Positions 9,231 through 18,600 of a stretch of DNA of 64,000 nt are shown piece by piece. Every line of letters begins with the position of its first letter. Position 1 is the stretch's first letter. Both the position numbers and the translations under genes were made by a program. Source of the DNA: an uncultured Flavobacteriaceae bacterium. GTDB lineage: Bacteria > Bacteroidota > Bacteroidia > Flavobacteriales > Flavobacteriaceae. The stretch covers positions 172,123 to 236,122 of the forward strand of contig CANMSA010000008.1 of NCBI GenBank assembly GCA_947500385.1, written 5' to 3'. The notes under the pieces were generated by a model. The model made no database searches and was not told the origin of the DNA. It saw only the letters and a list, made by a program, of their open reading frames with translations.

Positions 9231-9923
9231 TTAATTGATGGTCAGCTCAAATACTGCTGAATCGGCGCTTTCGTTGCCTGCGGCATCAAAGGCCTGTACC
9301 AGCCAATAATAGGTGTTGGATGCGAGGGTCACTTCAAAACTTTTATTGGCACCGAGCCCCTTACGCTCCAAATTTTGCAGCGCCTGATCGGTATAGATAT
9401 ATATGCTATCTCGCTCGGCGGTGCCGGCAATGTCATCCCGTAGCCAAGTAAAAACAATGGCCGTCTCGTCTTGTATGGTACCATCTGCGGGCGTCTGGGG
9501 AACAGGCATATTGGGAGCGACCAGATCAATATTTTCATCCCCATCTACCGTAAATGAATTGGTGGTAAACGGGGTTTCAAAACCTCCATTGAGCCCTTTT
9601 ACCCGCCATTGGTAATTTCCGTTCAACAGGATGGCCTGTAGTTGGGTGCGAATCAGTCCTAAAGTATCTTGCTCAATAAAGCTGTCAATTACTATTTGAG
9701 CTGCATTTTCAAAACTGGGAGTCGCCAGTTCTACTTTATAGGAACGGGCATCTGCGACGGTATTCCAATTGAGGCTTACTTCGTTTTGGGTGACCACACT
9801 CCCTTCCAAGGGCGCTAATACGGTCACCTGGCGGTTGGAAAGGTCTTCTTCTTCAATGATATCGTCGCAAGCAAAGAAAAGAACGCTTACGAGTACGACT
9901 CCTATGGTTTTTCTCAACAACAT
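9231..9923 (-). CDS. lipoprotein with two fibronectin-III-like domains, secretion operon
   Basis: The 230-residue protein has a lipobox (VVLVSVLFFAC, Cys19). Two beta-sandwich domains follow with the hallmarks of fibronectin type III modules: VSLNWNTVADARSYKVELA with NGNYQWRVKGLN, and IVFTWLRDDIAGTAE with NTYYWLVQAFDAAGNES. It sits between another lipoprotein gene (1-nt gap) and the C/P-like gene (51-nt gap), so it is cotranscribed with the secretion genes. It could be a pilotin, a secretin-associated protein or a substrate-binding factor at the outer membrane; nothing in the sequence decides this. Confidence 0.65.
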   Translation of the reverse strand: MLLRKTIGVVLVSVLFFACDDIIEEEDLSNRQVTVLAPLEGSVVTQNEVSLNWNTVADARSYKVELATPSFENAAQIVIDSFIEQDTLGLIRTQLQAILLNGNYQWRVKGLNGGFETPFTTNSFTVDGDENIDLVAPNMPVPQTPADGTIQDETAIVFTWLRDDIAGTAERDSIYIYTDQALQNLERKGLGANKSFEVTLASNTYYWLVQAFDAAGNESADSAVFELTIN

Positions 9924-9924
9924 G

Positions 9925-10653
9925 CTAAAATTTTTGATATGAACGATCTGATGCTACTTTAGCAGCTTTTTTGAAAGTGCCTTTGGGACATTTTTGGGTG
10001 CCACTTAACAGTGTTTCTATCTTTTTACGATGGTACCGATCTTCTCCCCAGCAAAGACTGGAAAAACCAAAATCGAAAACCTGCATCTCCGAAAAGGCTA
10101 CCTTGGTTTTTTGTTTGTTATGGGTAAGCACCAAATGAATGCCCATTTGGGCATCTTCCTGCAACACAATACTGTTCGCCTCGGACAATTGGATGAGCAT
10201 GGCGTCCGCCGTGGTAATGTCAAGGGAGGTGACTATTTTATAGGCATCGTCGTTTTCCAAAAATTCCCGTACAGCAGTATTGTTCTTGCCATTCAGCCTA
10301 GCCACCAGGTCAATTTTATCTAAGATCTGTAGCCGAAGGTATTTGGGTTTGTAGGGCAGGGAATCTACGTAGGCAATGCCATTGATTTTCCCTGCTTTGG
10401 CCATGTAGTTCGCATACGTGGTATAGCTAGCCTTGTTAAAAGGCAATTCCTGGGCTTTGATTGTCAGGGGGGAGTCCCATTGGGGAGTACCTACCTGTTC
10501 GGAAAGGGAAAACCAGAGGGCTCCCTTGGCTTGTACGACACTTCCCAAGCTAGGGAGGCTCAGGGCCGCTTCTTGGTATTTGGCTTTGTGGCTTGCGCAA
10601 GCTATAAAAAGTAGCAAGATCACAATACCTGTTATTTGGGAACTATGTTTCAT
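9925..10653 (-). CDS. lipoprotein of unknown function, first gene of secretion half-operon
   Basis: The 242-residue protein has a lipobox (GIVILLLFIAC, Cys19). I recognise no domain; the middle reads as mixed alpha/beta (AMLIQLSEANSIVLQEDAQMG, KVAFSEMQVFDFGF). There are two further cysteines near the C-terminus (SSLCWGED, TQKCPKG) that could pair in the periplasm. As the first gene of the operon it follows the shared palindrome at 10821-10845 by 167 nt. It is probably an accessory envelope component of the type II-like machine. The role is inferred from position only. Confidence 0.6.
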   Translation of the reverse strand: MKHSSQITGIVILLLFIACASHKAKYQEAALSLPSLGSVVQAKGALWFSLSEQVGTPQWDSPLTIKAQELPFNKASYTTYANYMAKAGKINGIAYVDSLPYKPKYLRLQILDKIDLVARLNGKNNTAVREFLENDDAYKIVTSLDITTADAMLIQLSEANSIVLQEDAQMGIHLVLTHNKQKTKVAFSEMQVFDFGFSSLCWGEDRYHRKKIETLLSGTQKCPKGTFKKAAKVASDRSYQKF

Positions 10654-11379
10654 TTACCTCGGTTCTAAGCCCTAAAAATAGGGAAAATTCAACAGATGCG
10701 ATGGGTGTTGTACTATAAAATATAAGGGCCTTCGAATAGTGTTTTTTTCCATTATATGATGCTTTTATTGATGTCTCTAAAGCACTGCTTGTTACCCTGT
10801 AGTTTTCAAAGATAGGATGCTTCCCTGCAAGTTTTTTGCAGGGAACAGAATTGTTACGGTGGCATATGGCAGTGGAAGATTCGATTTGTCCGAACTTTTG
10901 CGGGGTACTCGAGGGCACCGATCTGAGGTGTTCGCTGGTTGAGGGGCAAGTGCCTTTTGGTGTTGCTCCAATATGTAAATAGAATCTCCCTATTGAACGA
11001 TTTTCTTGCGGGTACCCAATTCTGTGAGTTTCGGGAAATTACCGAAATCGTAAAAAATAAAGGTACCGATCACTTGCCAAAGGAGGAATAGAAATCTCAA
11101 CAGTTCATTGGTTTAAAAGGTGGGTCTTAAAATACATGAATGCATATGGTGGCGAACGATGCATGCTTCAAATAAGTAGCAATGATTGTCCAATAGCATA
11201 CGATACCTAATGGGTGAATGCTACGTTCCGGTGCGCATACAGGGATTCAAATATTTGGACTAGCTTCTTAAAATGATGTTCGGCATATAGCATATCTTTC
11301 TAAAGTAGTATTTTTATCCTTTAACATTCTTCGAAAAATCGATAAAAGGTAACTTTAGCAGGCCCACCGACATTAATAG
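10654..11379 (+). other. 726-bp intergenic region between divergent operons
   Basis: This region separates the minus-strand secretion operon (start 10653) from the plus-strand sigma-factor gene (start 11380). It holds the palindrome at 10821-10845. Nothing with coding character was seen; a 91-codon minus-strand frame across the palindrome looks like chance. A TAACTTTA string near 11347 resembles the Bacteroidetes -7 promoter element (TAnnTTTG), but no matching -33 element was found, so no promoter is called. Confidence 0.5.
10821..10845 (-). promoter_or_regulatory. 25-bp palindrome upstream of secretion half-operon 1
   Basis: Perfect 10-bp arms TTCCCTGCAA and TTGCAGGGAA flank a 5-nt centre that reads AAAAC on the minus strand. 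The same 25 bp, centre included, occurs at 29996-30020 upstream of the other secretion half-operon, in the same orientation relative to the genes. It lies between two divergent gene starts, so it cannot be the terminator of a flanking gene. An operator or a structured 5' leader is likely. The distance to the start codon at 10653 is 167 nt. Confidence 0.65.
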
Positions 11380-11967
11380 ATGAAACAAAAGCAAAAGAGC
11401 GATATTGTTAAGGGATTTTTGGCAGGAAAAGAGGCGGTTATCAGCTTGTTTTACGAGGATAATTTTCAAAAAGTAAAAGTTTTTATCGAGAAAAATTCTG
11501 GTACGGAAACCGATGCCGAGGATATTTTTCAAGAAGCTATTATAGTTACGTATCAGAAATTGCGGGCAGGTACTTTAGAGTTGGAATGTACTTTGGGGAC
11601 CTATGTCTTTGCAGTGAGCAGAAACCTTTGGATGAACGCCCTTCGAAAAAAACAAAAAATACGGTCTTGGGAAAAGCTTCCCGAGATTTCTGATGCCTTG
11701 CATAACAGTATTTTGGAAGATATCCATACCCTGGAACGGATGAACCTCTATCAAAAGTACTTTTTAAAACTGGGTGAAAATTGCAAACGACTTTTGATTT
11801 TTTTCTTTTCTGGCAAGCGAATGAGTGAAATTGCGGGTATTATGGGTTATAGTGAAGGATACGCTAGAAAGAAAAAGTTCGAGTGTAAGAAGCGGTTGCT
11901 CGAGATGGTCGAGCAAGACCCGTCGTACGATGAATTGCGATACGAATCTAAAAACGAGGGACGATGA
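11380..11967 (+). CDS. RNA polymerase sigma factor, ECF (sigma-70) family
   Basis: The 195-residue protein has a region-2-like segment with TETDAEDIFQEAIIVTYQKL, the DAED-F-E signature of extracytoplasmic-function sigma factors, followed by YVFAVSRNLWMNALRKKQK. A region-4-like helix-turn-helix near the C-terminus reads RMSEIAGIMGYSEGYARKKK. It overlaps the next gene by 4 nt; that gene encodes a membrane protein with an anti-sigma-like N-terminus, so the pair probably forms one regulatory unit. The divergent secretion operon begins 726 bp away, but no target can be assigned from sequence. Confidence 0.9.
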   Translation: MKQKQKSDIVKGFLAGKEAVISLFYEDNFQKVKVFIEKNSGTETDAEDIFQEAIIVTYQKLRAGTLELECTLGTYVFAVSRNLWMNALRKKQKIRSWEKLPEISDALHNSILEDIHTLERMNLYQKYFLKLGENCKRLLIFFFSGKRMSEIAGIMGYSEGYARKKKFECKKRLLEMVEQDPSYDELRYESKNEGR

Positions 11968-12713
11968 TAGCGCGCACACCAGCATTATTTGAGTTGATCG
12001 AAGCCTACCTCAATGGTCGTATGAGCGATGCCGAGCGTCTAAAATTTGAAGCCCGAATAAAGGAAAATCCGGATTTGGAAATGGAAGTTGAAAAACATCG
12101 AATCTTATCGGAAGCCTTGCAAGATGAAGAGTTATTGACATTCCGAAAGAAAGTGGCCATGATAGCAACCGATTTTAGGCAAGAACAAACGAATACGACC
12201 GATTTACAGGCTGCAGCAAACCCTAGAGGCGCTTTTTGGAAGGTGGCCGCGACCATTTTAGTATTATTGGGTCTTGGGGTGGTGCTATGGTGGCAAATCA
12301 ATGCCGATAAAAGTACTTTCGATCGGTATTTTGAGCCCTACAACGTCGAGGATACGATGCGTGGAACCGAGGAAGATGCATTGACTGCCGTGGCAAAAAA
12401 CTATGCTGACGGCAAGTATACTGAAGTGATTCCACGGTTGGTTGATTTAATCGAACAACATCCTGAAAATACCGAAATACAACTGTATCTAGCCAATAGC
12501 TACTTACAGACCGACCAAGCATCCCTGGCCATTGCATTGTTGAAGAAAATCGAATTGGGCAATGCCCGGTTTGAGGCCGCCCGTTGGTATTTGGCTTTGT
12601 CCTATCTAAAGGCCGACGACGGAGCAGCGGCGAAGGCAGTTATTGAAAAACTTATCGCTTATGACGGGATTTACAAGGCGCAAGCGCAAGCGGTGTTGAA
12701 CGAACTGCATTAA
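11964..12713 (+). CDS. membrane-anchored anti-sigma-like protein with TPR repeats
   Basis: The 249-residue protein has an N-terminal cytoplasmic helical part (LFELIEAYLNGRMSDAERLK, then FEARIKENPDLEMEV) typical of Bacteroidetes anti-sigma-factor-like proteins. One membrane helix lies near residues 90-112 (FWKVAATILVLLGLGVVLWW), and a periplasmic C-terminal half has tetratricopeptide-like repeats (AVAKNYADGKYTEVIPRLVD; QLYLANSYLQTDQASLAIAL). Its start overlaps the sigma-factor stop by 4 nt. The natural reading is that it binds the sigma factor and senses an envelope signal. No zinc-binding HxxxCxxC motif is present. Confidence 0.72.
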   Translation: MIARTPALFELIEAYLNGRMSDAERLKFEARIKENPDLEMEVEKHRILSEALQDEELLTFRKKVAMIATDFRQEQTNTTDLQAAANPRGAFWKVAATILVLLGLGVVLWWQINADKSTFDRYFEPYNVEDTMRGTEEDALTAVAKNYADGKYTEVIPRLVDLIEQHPENTEIQLYLANSYLQTDQASLAIALLKKIELGNARFEAARWYLALSYLKADDGAAAKAVIEKLIAYDGIYKAQAQAVLNELH

Positions 12714-12715
12714 CC

Positions 12716-13330
12716 AGGACAGAAAGTTCAAGTGCAAGTATCAAGTTCAAACTCAAATGTCAAATTCAAACTCAAACGCCAAATTCAAACACAAAACGGA
12801 CTACCAAACACCCCATCTAGACCATATACGTATCGCATCTTAAGTCATTTGGTCCTAAGTCCTTTTGCCCTTTAAACGCAACTACAAAACCAATACTTCG
12901 CCTACTTAATACTGATTACTTTGTACCGATTACTGATTACCGATAATTGCTCATTGAACAAAGGCGTAAGACCGCTTCGTTGAAGGAGCTAAAAAGTTCA
13001 AGTGCAAGTGTCAAGTGCAAACTCAAATGTCAAATCTCAAATTCAAAACCAATACTTCACCTACTTAATACTGATTACTTAATACTGATTACTTTGTACC
13101 GATTACTGATTACCGATAATTGCTCATTTAACCAAGACGTAAGATCGCTATGCTAAAAGAACAAAGACAAAAGACAAAAGAGAAAAGACAAAAGACAATG
13201 TACGGGAATCTCAAATGCAAAACCTAAACTTCACCTACTTCGTAATTTGTACCGATTACTGATATTAGTTCATTGAAAAAGGACCTAAGACCGCTTCGCT
13301 CCTCGAGCTAGCTGAGCGATTACCCTCTTT
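12716..13330 (+). repeat. short-period repeat array (C/A-rich hexamers plus GATTACTGATTAC words)
   Basis: No gene is visible in these 615 bp. They consist of about three imperfect units of 150-240 bp. Each has a stretch of hexamer-like words (CAAATTCAAACTCAAATGTC), then words like ACTGATTACC, and ends in a version of TTGCTCATTGAACAAAGGCG followed by TAAGACCGCTTCG. The reverse complement of the first part matches the TTTGAATTTG words of the arrays at 44.85-45.9 and near 60.37 kb, so this is an inverted member of a dispersed family. It follows the anti-sigma-like gene directly. Confidence 0.8.
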
Positions 13331-13345
13331 TTTAGCTACTAGGCC

Positions 13346-13795
13346 CTACTCACTTTCCCTTGTCCATTTTTCATATCTCTGTAAATATGCGTCCCAAAAA
13401 ATGTCCTTTTTAATTTCTTTATTTACAAAACGGCCTAAAGTTTCAGTTCCACTGATCTTTTTTAGTAATAACGTTTTGCCATTTCCTTTTATGGTCAAAA
13501 CGTCATCATCGAGAAAAATCTCACCTATCCTTTCATATTCTGAATTAAGTTGAGAATGAAAAATAGAACCATTTTTAATATAATATTTACTTGAAGGTCG
13601 TAGGCCTACATTAATATCGTAGTAATACATCTTAGAATCATCAATAAAAATTTCTAAATAGTTTACAGTTCCATCATCCTTATTTTTTATAGCCCAATCA
13701 CCTAACAATTTTCGCTTATCAACTTCCTGCCCGTTGCAGGATGTTAATTGAAGCATACTTAGGCTTAGCAAAATAAAAAATGACCTAAATTTCAT
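13346..13795 (-). CDS. small lipoprotein, lipocalin-like, unknown function
   Basis: The 149-residue protein has a signal peptide with a lipobox (LLSLSMLQLTSC, Cys20). The remainder resembles the small lipocalin-like beta-barrels common in Flavobacteria: KLLGDWAIKNKDDGTVNYLE, YYDINVGLRPSSKYYI and DDVLTIKGNGKTLLLKKI. These are usually annotated as hypothetical. The gene stands alone between a repeat array and the large secreted protein gene. No function can be assigned. Confidence 0.7.
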   Translation of the reverse strand: MKFRSFFILLSLSMLQLTSCNGQEVDKRKLLGDWAIKNKDDGTVNYLEIFIDDSKMYYYDINVGLRPSSKYYIKNGSIFHSQLNSEYERIGEIFLDDDVLTIKGNGKTLLLKKISGTETLGRFVNKEIKKDIFWDAYLQRYEKWTRESE

Positions 13796-13936
13796 GTTTT
13801 TCGATTTTAGTGGTCCTTTGCAGTAGTATCTGCATTCCCTATTCTCCTATTAGAACAACTTCTCAGTATTCCTGTCAACAAATGCTTTCTGGAAATCCAT
13901 GCGCTACGTACTTTTGGTTACGCCTTCTTGAGTTGG

Positions 13937-16900
13937 CTATCTTTTCAATGAAAAATGGCCTTTGAACTCTTTCCCATCCTCGTAGACATACCGAAACCAA
14001 TAATCCGATTCCGGTAGGGGAGTGCCGTTAAATGTGCCGTCCCATCCTTGAGAAGAGGTGGCTATCTGTTTCAGCATTTTACCATAGCGATCAAAGATAT
14101 ACAGCTGTGAATCGGCAAAGTTAGCGGCGCCAATAATGTTCCAGTATTCGTTGGAACCGTCTCCGTTCGGCGTAAAGAATTTTTGATAACCTAGGGCGAT
14201 CACTTGGGTGCTAAGGGTACGACATAAAAATATATCCCGAACATACACGGTGTATTCCCCTGGGAATACCTCAAAAACATTGCTGTCCTGAAAATCTTCT
14301 CCGTCTACTGAATATTCGAAATCCCCGGTGCCCGCGGCCACTATCTCGACCGTAATGTTGTCGGAGAAACCACTTATGTTGGCTGCTATGGTTTCGGGTG
14401 CTCCGGAAGAGACTACTTCGAAAGGGATTGTTTTGTTACAAGTCGTACCGTTGACGGTCTGGGTTACCGTTAAGTTATAGTTTCCTAGATCGGAAACCAA
14501 AAATGACCGAGTTGTGCCGAGCTCGGTACCCACTTCGTCTTGCCAAGACCAGCTTTCAAAATCCCCTCCATCAATGGTCAGTTCAGGATCATCGGGACAG
14601 ATGACATAGGTTGGGTTTATGTCGGGATTCGGCAAGGGATTCACGATCAGTTCAAATTGGGTGAGCTCAAAGCAGAGGTCAAATCCTCGATTTTGTAGGG
14701 TCGCGTAAATGGTTTCCTGTGCGGCCGAGTTTGTATAGCCTGTTTTCGGTAAGGGGTCCTGATTTGCGATGGCGTCGCCCAAGCTGGCAAAGTACAAGAC
14801 CTCATAGGTGGCCGGATCTTGTCCGTTGAGGACTTCGGCATCTTTTTCGGAGAGGTCGAAAACTTGCGTACCGGTTTCCATTGCATCACATACGACCCAA
14901 TCAGTAGGTATTCCTGCGGTGGGAGTATCGTATACTTCCACATCAAAACTACCGGTCACATAACAATCGGGTGCCCCGTTGTTTGCTTTTCGATAATAAA
15001 TGGTGGTCGGGTTCACGGTATTGGTAAAAAGCCCGAAAATAGGATTAGCACCTGTATCCGCATCTGCTTGCGATGCATGGTAGGTGACCATAAAGTCAAA
15101 AAAGGTCTGGCTTCCGAAAATTTCATTGTCTTTGGTGGTCAGGTCTACTGTTTGTATGCCGTCGTTGTTATCGTCGCAGACTTGTAACGGCGTAACGGTT
15201 TCTTGGGTGGGACTGTCATGTACCCGAAGGTCTAAAGTGGTCGTATTGTAACAGTCGGGATTGCCATTGTTCTGTACACGGGCATACAGTGTTTCACTAT
15301 AGGCCATGGTGTTGGTATAGGCACTGCCGTTCAAAGCATTTGTATTCGCATCGGCATCGGCCAGCGTAGGATGATAACTAACGGAAAAGTTGGCGGGGTT
15401 TTGTGTTCCTAAAATTGCCGCTTCGCTTTGGGTAAGGTCATAGGTAAAGAAGCCATCATTGTCATCATCGCAGACCTCCAAAGGAGTAGGGGCATTGGCG
15501 ATGACGTTGGTAATGACCTCTAATGCAAAACTGCCCGTTTCGAAACATTCGGGATAGGTGCTATTCTGGATACGTGCATAAATGGTTTGTGGAGAACCGG
15601 TATTCGTATAATTCGGCCCAATAGGGCCGGTGTTGGCGTCTGCATCGGCTTGATTGAGATGGTAACTTACCGAAAAGTCGGTTGCACTTTGCCCATTTAA
15701 GATTTCGAGGTCTTTTTGAGAGAGGTCAAAATCGAACAGTCCGTCGGTATCGGTATCACAGGCGACCCAATCGGTGATCGTACCCAAAACGGGTGCAGCC
15801 TTCACTATCAGGTCAAAGGAGGTAGTGTCATAACAACTGGGGTTGTTGGTATTGGATAAACGGGCTACAATGGTCTCCAGCTGTGCTGAAGGGGTATAGA
15901 GATCAGGGAGGGCGTTGGTCCCCGCTTCGGCGTCAATGAGACTTGGGTGGTAGGTGATGCCGAGTTCAAATGCGGAGAGGCCTCCTCGTACCTCGCTGTC
16001 TTTGGTAGTCAGATCAAATTCATGCATGGTCTCGGTGGTACAGACCTCAAAATCGGTGGTGGCGCTGGCGACCGGGGTCGTATAAATGGTGATGTCCTTA
16101 GTTTCGGTCTTGGTTTCAGAGGCCGTGCTGACCGTAACACTTACGGTATAGGTGCCGGGCGTGGCATAGGTATGGGTAGGGGTTTCTAGGGCAGACCCGT
16201 TGCCATCCCCAAAATCCCAGGTGATGCTGGTGACCGGTTCACTGGTATTGACCGAGAATTCGGTTCCATCGCCCAGACAGAAGTTACTGGCCTGAAGGTC
16301 GACGGCAAAATAGGATTGGATAAAGGTGGGGAGGCCTAATTGGGATAAACGTGTCCCTAAGTCAACCGCCATGAATGAAAAATCACAGCCTGGACCTACT
16401 ATATCCGGATTGTTGATGACACTAAGGTACGGTTTGAGTTCATGTGCTAAATAGATTCTACCGTCTATGGCTAGTTGCAAAGCTCCATTATCATTGAAAT
16501 CTGCATTTAGGTTAAACTCAGAGGCGCTGATGTCGGCTACCAATAGGTTGTATTGGAAAATATCGCCCCATACTTGTGAAACATAGAGTACATTCCCTGA
16601 AGGAGAAAATGCCAACCCATAATAGTCCAAATCGTCTTCGCGCAATCGCAAGGGGTTACTGACTATTCCAGTTGCTGCGTCAAAATCCAAAAGCTCTATG
16701 GCCACCTGATTATGAGCGATAGCCAGTTTGGTACCATCTGGAGAAGCTTTTAAATACCCTTGGGCTTTGGAAACTATATTCGGAATGACTATTGGGCCAA
16801 GATCGATACCCACATTGCTTATTATTGGGGTGGTTGTAACTCCTGTAGCAGTTACCAAATAAGCAAGAAAGGCATCATTGTCCCACCCATGGGTAATCAC

Positions 16901-17407
16901 CCAAACATCGGTGCCATTGGCATGCTGAACGGCCGTTAGTTTTTCTGTGGCCGGGGCTATTAGTCGTATGTTCTTTGCGGTAACATCTCCAAGGCCTCCG
17001 TCTAGGGATAGGTTTATTTCCGAATAGTTAATGCCTTCTGGATAGGCTTCAAGATCTGCGGTAAACACATAAAAAATAGTAGGATTCCCAGGAGCGGGTA
17101 CTATAATTCCCGATTGGGTGCTTGAAGGATGTCCATTTAATCCTGTACCATTCAACATAGGAACGTGATTTCGATTCCAAACCGTACTGCCATCGGTATA
17201 AAAAAGCAGGTTACCGTTGGTGTCTGCCATCGTGGCACAACCTTCGAGGGTATTTAATTGCCCATCATTTAAAACTACCGGTGCCCCACTATTAAAATCT
17301 AGACCCGCGTTGCGACCAAAATACCAGATGGCAGCTTCATTTTGCCCCTTTAGGGAAGCTGTAGGCAGCCAAAAAAATGCACAAAAAAGAAGCAATACAG
17401 GTTTCAA
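13937..17407 (-). CDS. large secreted protein with PKD domain, five internal repeats and T9SS type B sorting domain
   Basis: The 1156-residue protein has an N-terminal signal peptide. The first 370 residues look like a propeller-type region (AIWYFGRNAGLDFNSG; LAFSPSGNVLYVSQ). A PKD domain follows (SITWDFGDGNGSALETPTHT). Then come five imperfect repeats of about 85-90 residues, each with a V-C-D start, a DLT/DLS-KD motif, SYHP...ADA and a C-terminal Cys (for example PLEVCDDDNDGFFTYDLT). The last ~90 residues, with FFTPNGDGSNEYWNI and IFDRYGKMLKQI, are the gliding-motility-type CHU_C/type B sorting domain read by the type IX secretion system. The protein is therefore expected at the cell surface or in the medium. 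Ligand unknown. Confidence 0.88.
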   Translation of the reverse strand: MKPVLLLFCAFFWLPTASLKGQNEAAIWYFGRNAGLDFNSGAPVVLNDGQLNTLEGCATMADTNGNLLFYTDGSTVWNRNHVPMLNGTGLNGHPSSTQSGIIVPAPGNPTIFYVFTADLEAYPEGINYSEINLSLDGGLGDVTAKNIRLIAPATEKLTAVQHANGTDVWVITHGWDNDAFLAYLVTATGVTTTPIISNVGIDLGPIVIPNIVSKAQGYLKASPDGTKLAIAHNQVAIELLDFDAATGIVSNPLRLREDDLDYYGLAFSPSGNVLYVSQVWGDIFQYNLLVADISASEFNLNADFNDNGALQLAIDGRIYLAHELKPYLSVINNPDIVGPGCDFSFMAVDLGTRLSQLGLPTFIQSYFAVDLQASNFCLGDGTEFSVNTSEPVTSITWDFGDGNGSALETPTHTYATPGTYTVSVTVSTASETKTETKDITIYTTPVASATTDFEVCTTETMHEFDLTTKDSEVRGGLSAFELGITYHPSLIDAEAGTNALPDLYTPSAQLETIVARLSNTNNPSCYDTTSFDLIVKAAPVLGTITDWVACDTDTDGLFDFDLSQKDLEILNGQSATDFSVSYHLNQADADANTGPIGPNYTNTGSPQTIYARIQNSTYPECFETGSFALEVITNVIANAPTPLEVCDDDNDGFFTYDLTQSEAAILGTQNPANFSVSYHPTLADADANTNALNGSAYTNTMAYSETLYARVQNNGNPDCYNTTTLDLRVHDSPTQETVTPLQVCDDNNDGIQTVDLTTKDNEIFGSQTFFDFMVTYHASQADADTGANPIFGLFTNTVNPTTIYYRKANNGAPDCYVTGSFDVEVYDTPTAGIPTDWVVCDAMETGTQVFDLSEKDAEVLNGQDPATYEVLYFASLGDAIANQDPLPKTGYTNSAAQETIYATLQNRGFDLCFELTQFELIVNPLPNPDINPTYVICPDDPELTIDGGDFESWSWQDEVGTELGTTRSFLVSDLGNYNLTVTQTVNGTTCNKTIPFEVVSSGAPETIAANISGFSDNITVEIVAAGTGDFEYSVDGEDFQDSNVFEVFPGEYTVYVRDIFLCRTLSTQVIALGYQKFFTPNGDGSNEYWNIIGAANFADSQLYIFDRYGKMLKQIATSSQGWDGTFNGTPLPESDYWFRYVYEDGKEFKGHFSLKR

Positions 17408-17490
17408 GAGATGGATTCTTAAGTTACTTTAAGCTGAGTTCTATATCACCAAAATGGTACTATATCTAATATTCTAAAGTTCTAAACTGA

Positions 17491-17561
17491 CGTCAGGTTG
17501 AGCCGAGTAGAAACCTTATGGGAATCCTAGTATTAAATGGCCTTTCGACTGCCTGCCTGAC
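17491..17561 (+). repeat. degenerate REP-like palindromic element
   Basis: CGTCAGGTTGAGCCGAGTAG at the left and TTTCGACTGCCTGCCTGAC at the right form an imperfect inverted repeat. It resembles the GTCAGNTTGAGCGNAGTCGA palindrome seen clearly at 45032-45099. It lies in the 362-bp gap (17408-17769) upstream of the large T9SS protein; apart from this and the terminator-like hairpin, nothing else was seen in that gap. Confidence 0.5.
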
Positions 17562-17732
17562 TTTATCACTCAGGCGTGCACTCAAAGTGACAATCACCAG
17601 TTTTATCGCTAATTGAATTTATTATCCCGAACTCAGGTTCTTTAGGAAAAGTACGACTTTATTTGTATGTTCAAAAGCGATATTCGACAAAACGCCTATA
17701 CCGGCGCCATTTTTTCTTTTCTATTTTACAAA

Positions 17733-17751
17733 ACCTAATAGGGTATTAGGT
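17733..17751 (-). terminator. probable terminator of the outer-membrane barrel gene
   Basis: Perfect 7-bp arms ACCTAAT and ATTAGGT with a 5-nt loop lie 18 nt past the stop of the minus-strand gene at 17770. On the minus strand they are followed by TTTTGTAAAA. The stem is short and the T tract modest. Confidence 0.5.
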
Positions 17752-17769
17752 AGCACGTTCTACTTTTTG

Positions 17770-18345
17770 CTAAAAACGCAATCCGATCCCCAGCTTGAAT
17801 ATGGAAAAATTGGTTTTGTCTTCTAATCGCAAGGGCTCTCCGAAAGGGGTAACGCTATTGATAGTTCGTTCGATTACTACTCGAGTAATATCGAACTGTA
17901 GCTGTACAAATAGGATGTCCGTAATGTCATAAGTACCTCCTATGGCAACATTCAACCCATTTTCATTGTCACTGGTCTGCCCGCTGTCGAATTTCGTTTT
18001 GAAGTTAACAAAGGTATATCCTACTCCAAGAAATGGCTTAAACTTAGAAAGAACAGGTAAATTAAGCTCCCCGAAAATCCTTGGTTGAATTAAGGTCGTG
18101 CGTTCTTTAATCGTGGTAGATGCTAGCGTATTCGTATCGGTTAAATAATCAATATCGGCGGATGCGCCAATTTTTACGGGACCAAGGGTCGTAAATCGGT
18201 ATTGCGCTGCAAAGGCCACTGCGCCGGTATATTCGTAATCGCCTACTGCCAGAGGGAAGGCAACTGTTGCGCTCCATTGTTGGTCTTGGGCAAATACGTT
18301 CAGTGTTAGCAACACTAGGGAAAGGAGTATAAGTGCTTTTTTCAT
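17770..18345 (-). CDS. outer-membrane beta-barrel protein
   Basis: The 191-residue protein has a cleavable signal peptide (MKKALILLSLVLLTLNVFAQ). Alternating amphipathic strands follow (WSATVAFPLAVGDYEYTGAV, PFLGVGYTFVNFKTKF, ILFVQLQFDITRVVIE), and it ends in Phe (KLGIGLRF), the usual barrel-insertion signal. This is a small eight-stranded porin-like/OmpA-barrel type protein of the kind annotated 'outer membrane beta-barrel protein' in Flavobacteria. It has no obvious operon partner; a partial copy of its start region lies about 145 bp upstream. Confidence 0.85.
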   Translation of the reverse strand: MKKALILLSLVLLTLNVFAQDQQWSATVAFPLAVGDYEYTGAVAFAAQYRFTTLGPVKIGASADIDYLTDTNTLASTTIKERTTLIQPRIFGELNLPVLSKFKPFLGVGYTFVNFKTKFDSGQTSDNENGLNVAIGGTYDITDILFVQLQFDITRVVIERTINSVTPFGEPLRLEDKTNFSIFKLGIGLRF

Positions 18346-18477
18346 GATGCTAGTTTTGTGTTTCTTACTTACTCTAATCGCTACCTCCGGTACGCCACCA
18401 CGCCTTAAGCGTAGCGGTAGCCCTTATTGTCCCGAACGCTTACTCGGTACGGTACCCGTCAGAGACGAACGCTAGCG

Positions 18478-18523
18478 GGGGCTTTTTTCATGATGCTTGT
18501 TTTTGTTTCTTACCCTGGTCGCT
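18478..18523 (-). repeat. partial duplicate of the leader and start codon of the barrel gene
   Basis: The words GCTTTTTTCATGATGCT, then a T-rich stretch and GTTTCTTAC, occur here and again at the start of the barrel gene (18333-18380), with small indels. On the minus strand the extra copy recreates ATGAAAAAAGC and would encode about ten codons before a stop. It looks like a relic of a local duplication. The rest of the gap 18346-18613 holds only a hairpin at 18576-18600. Confidence 0.5.
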
Positions 18524-18575
18524 TACTTGGGAACGCTACAAGTTAAAAACTTGCGGAAGCGCTCGCTCTGGAGGC

Positions 18576-18600
18576 AGCGAGTGGAAGAAGTACACTCGCT
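18576..18600 (-). terminator. hairpin downstream of the putative immunity gene
   Basis: Arms AGCGAGTG and CACTCGCT (8 bp, 9-nt loop) begin 13 nt beyond the stop codon of the minus-strand gene at 18614. There is no strong T tract on the minus strand, so it may be a weak terminator or simply a REP-like hairpin. Confidence 0.35.

Noticed and set aside
10643..10918. A 91-codon minus-strand frame spanning the palindrome upstream of the secretion operon.
   Set aside because: It overlaps the real lipoprotein start, has no recognisable domain, and the palindrome inside it repeats elsewhere outside any such frame.
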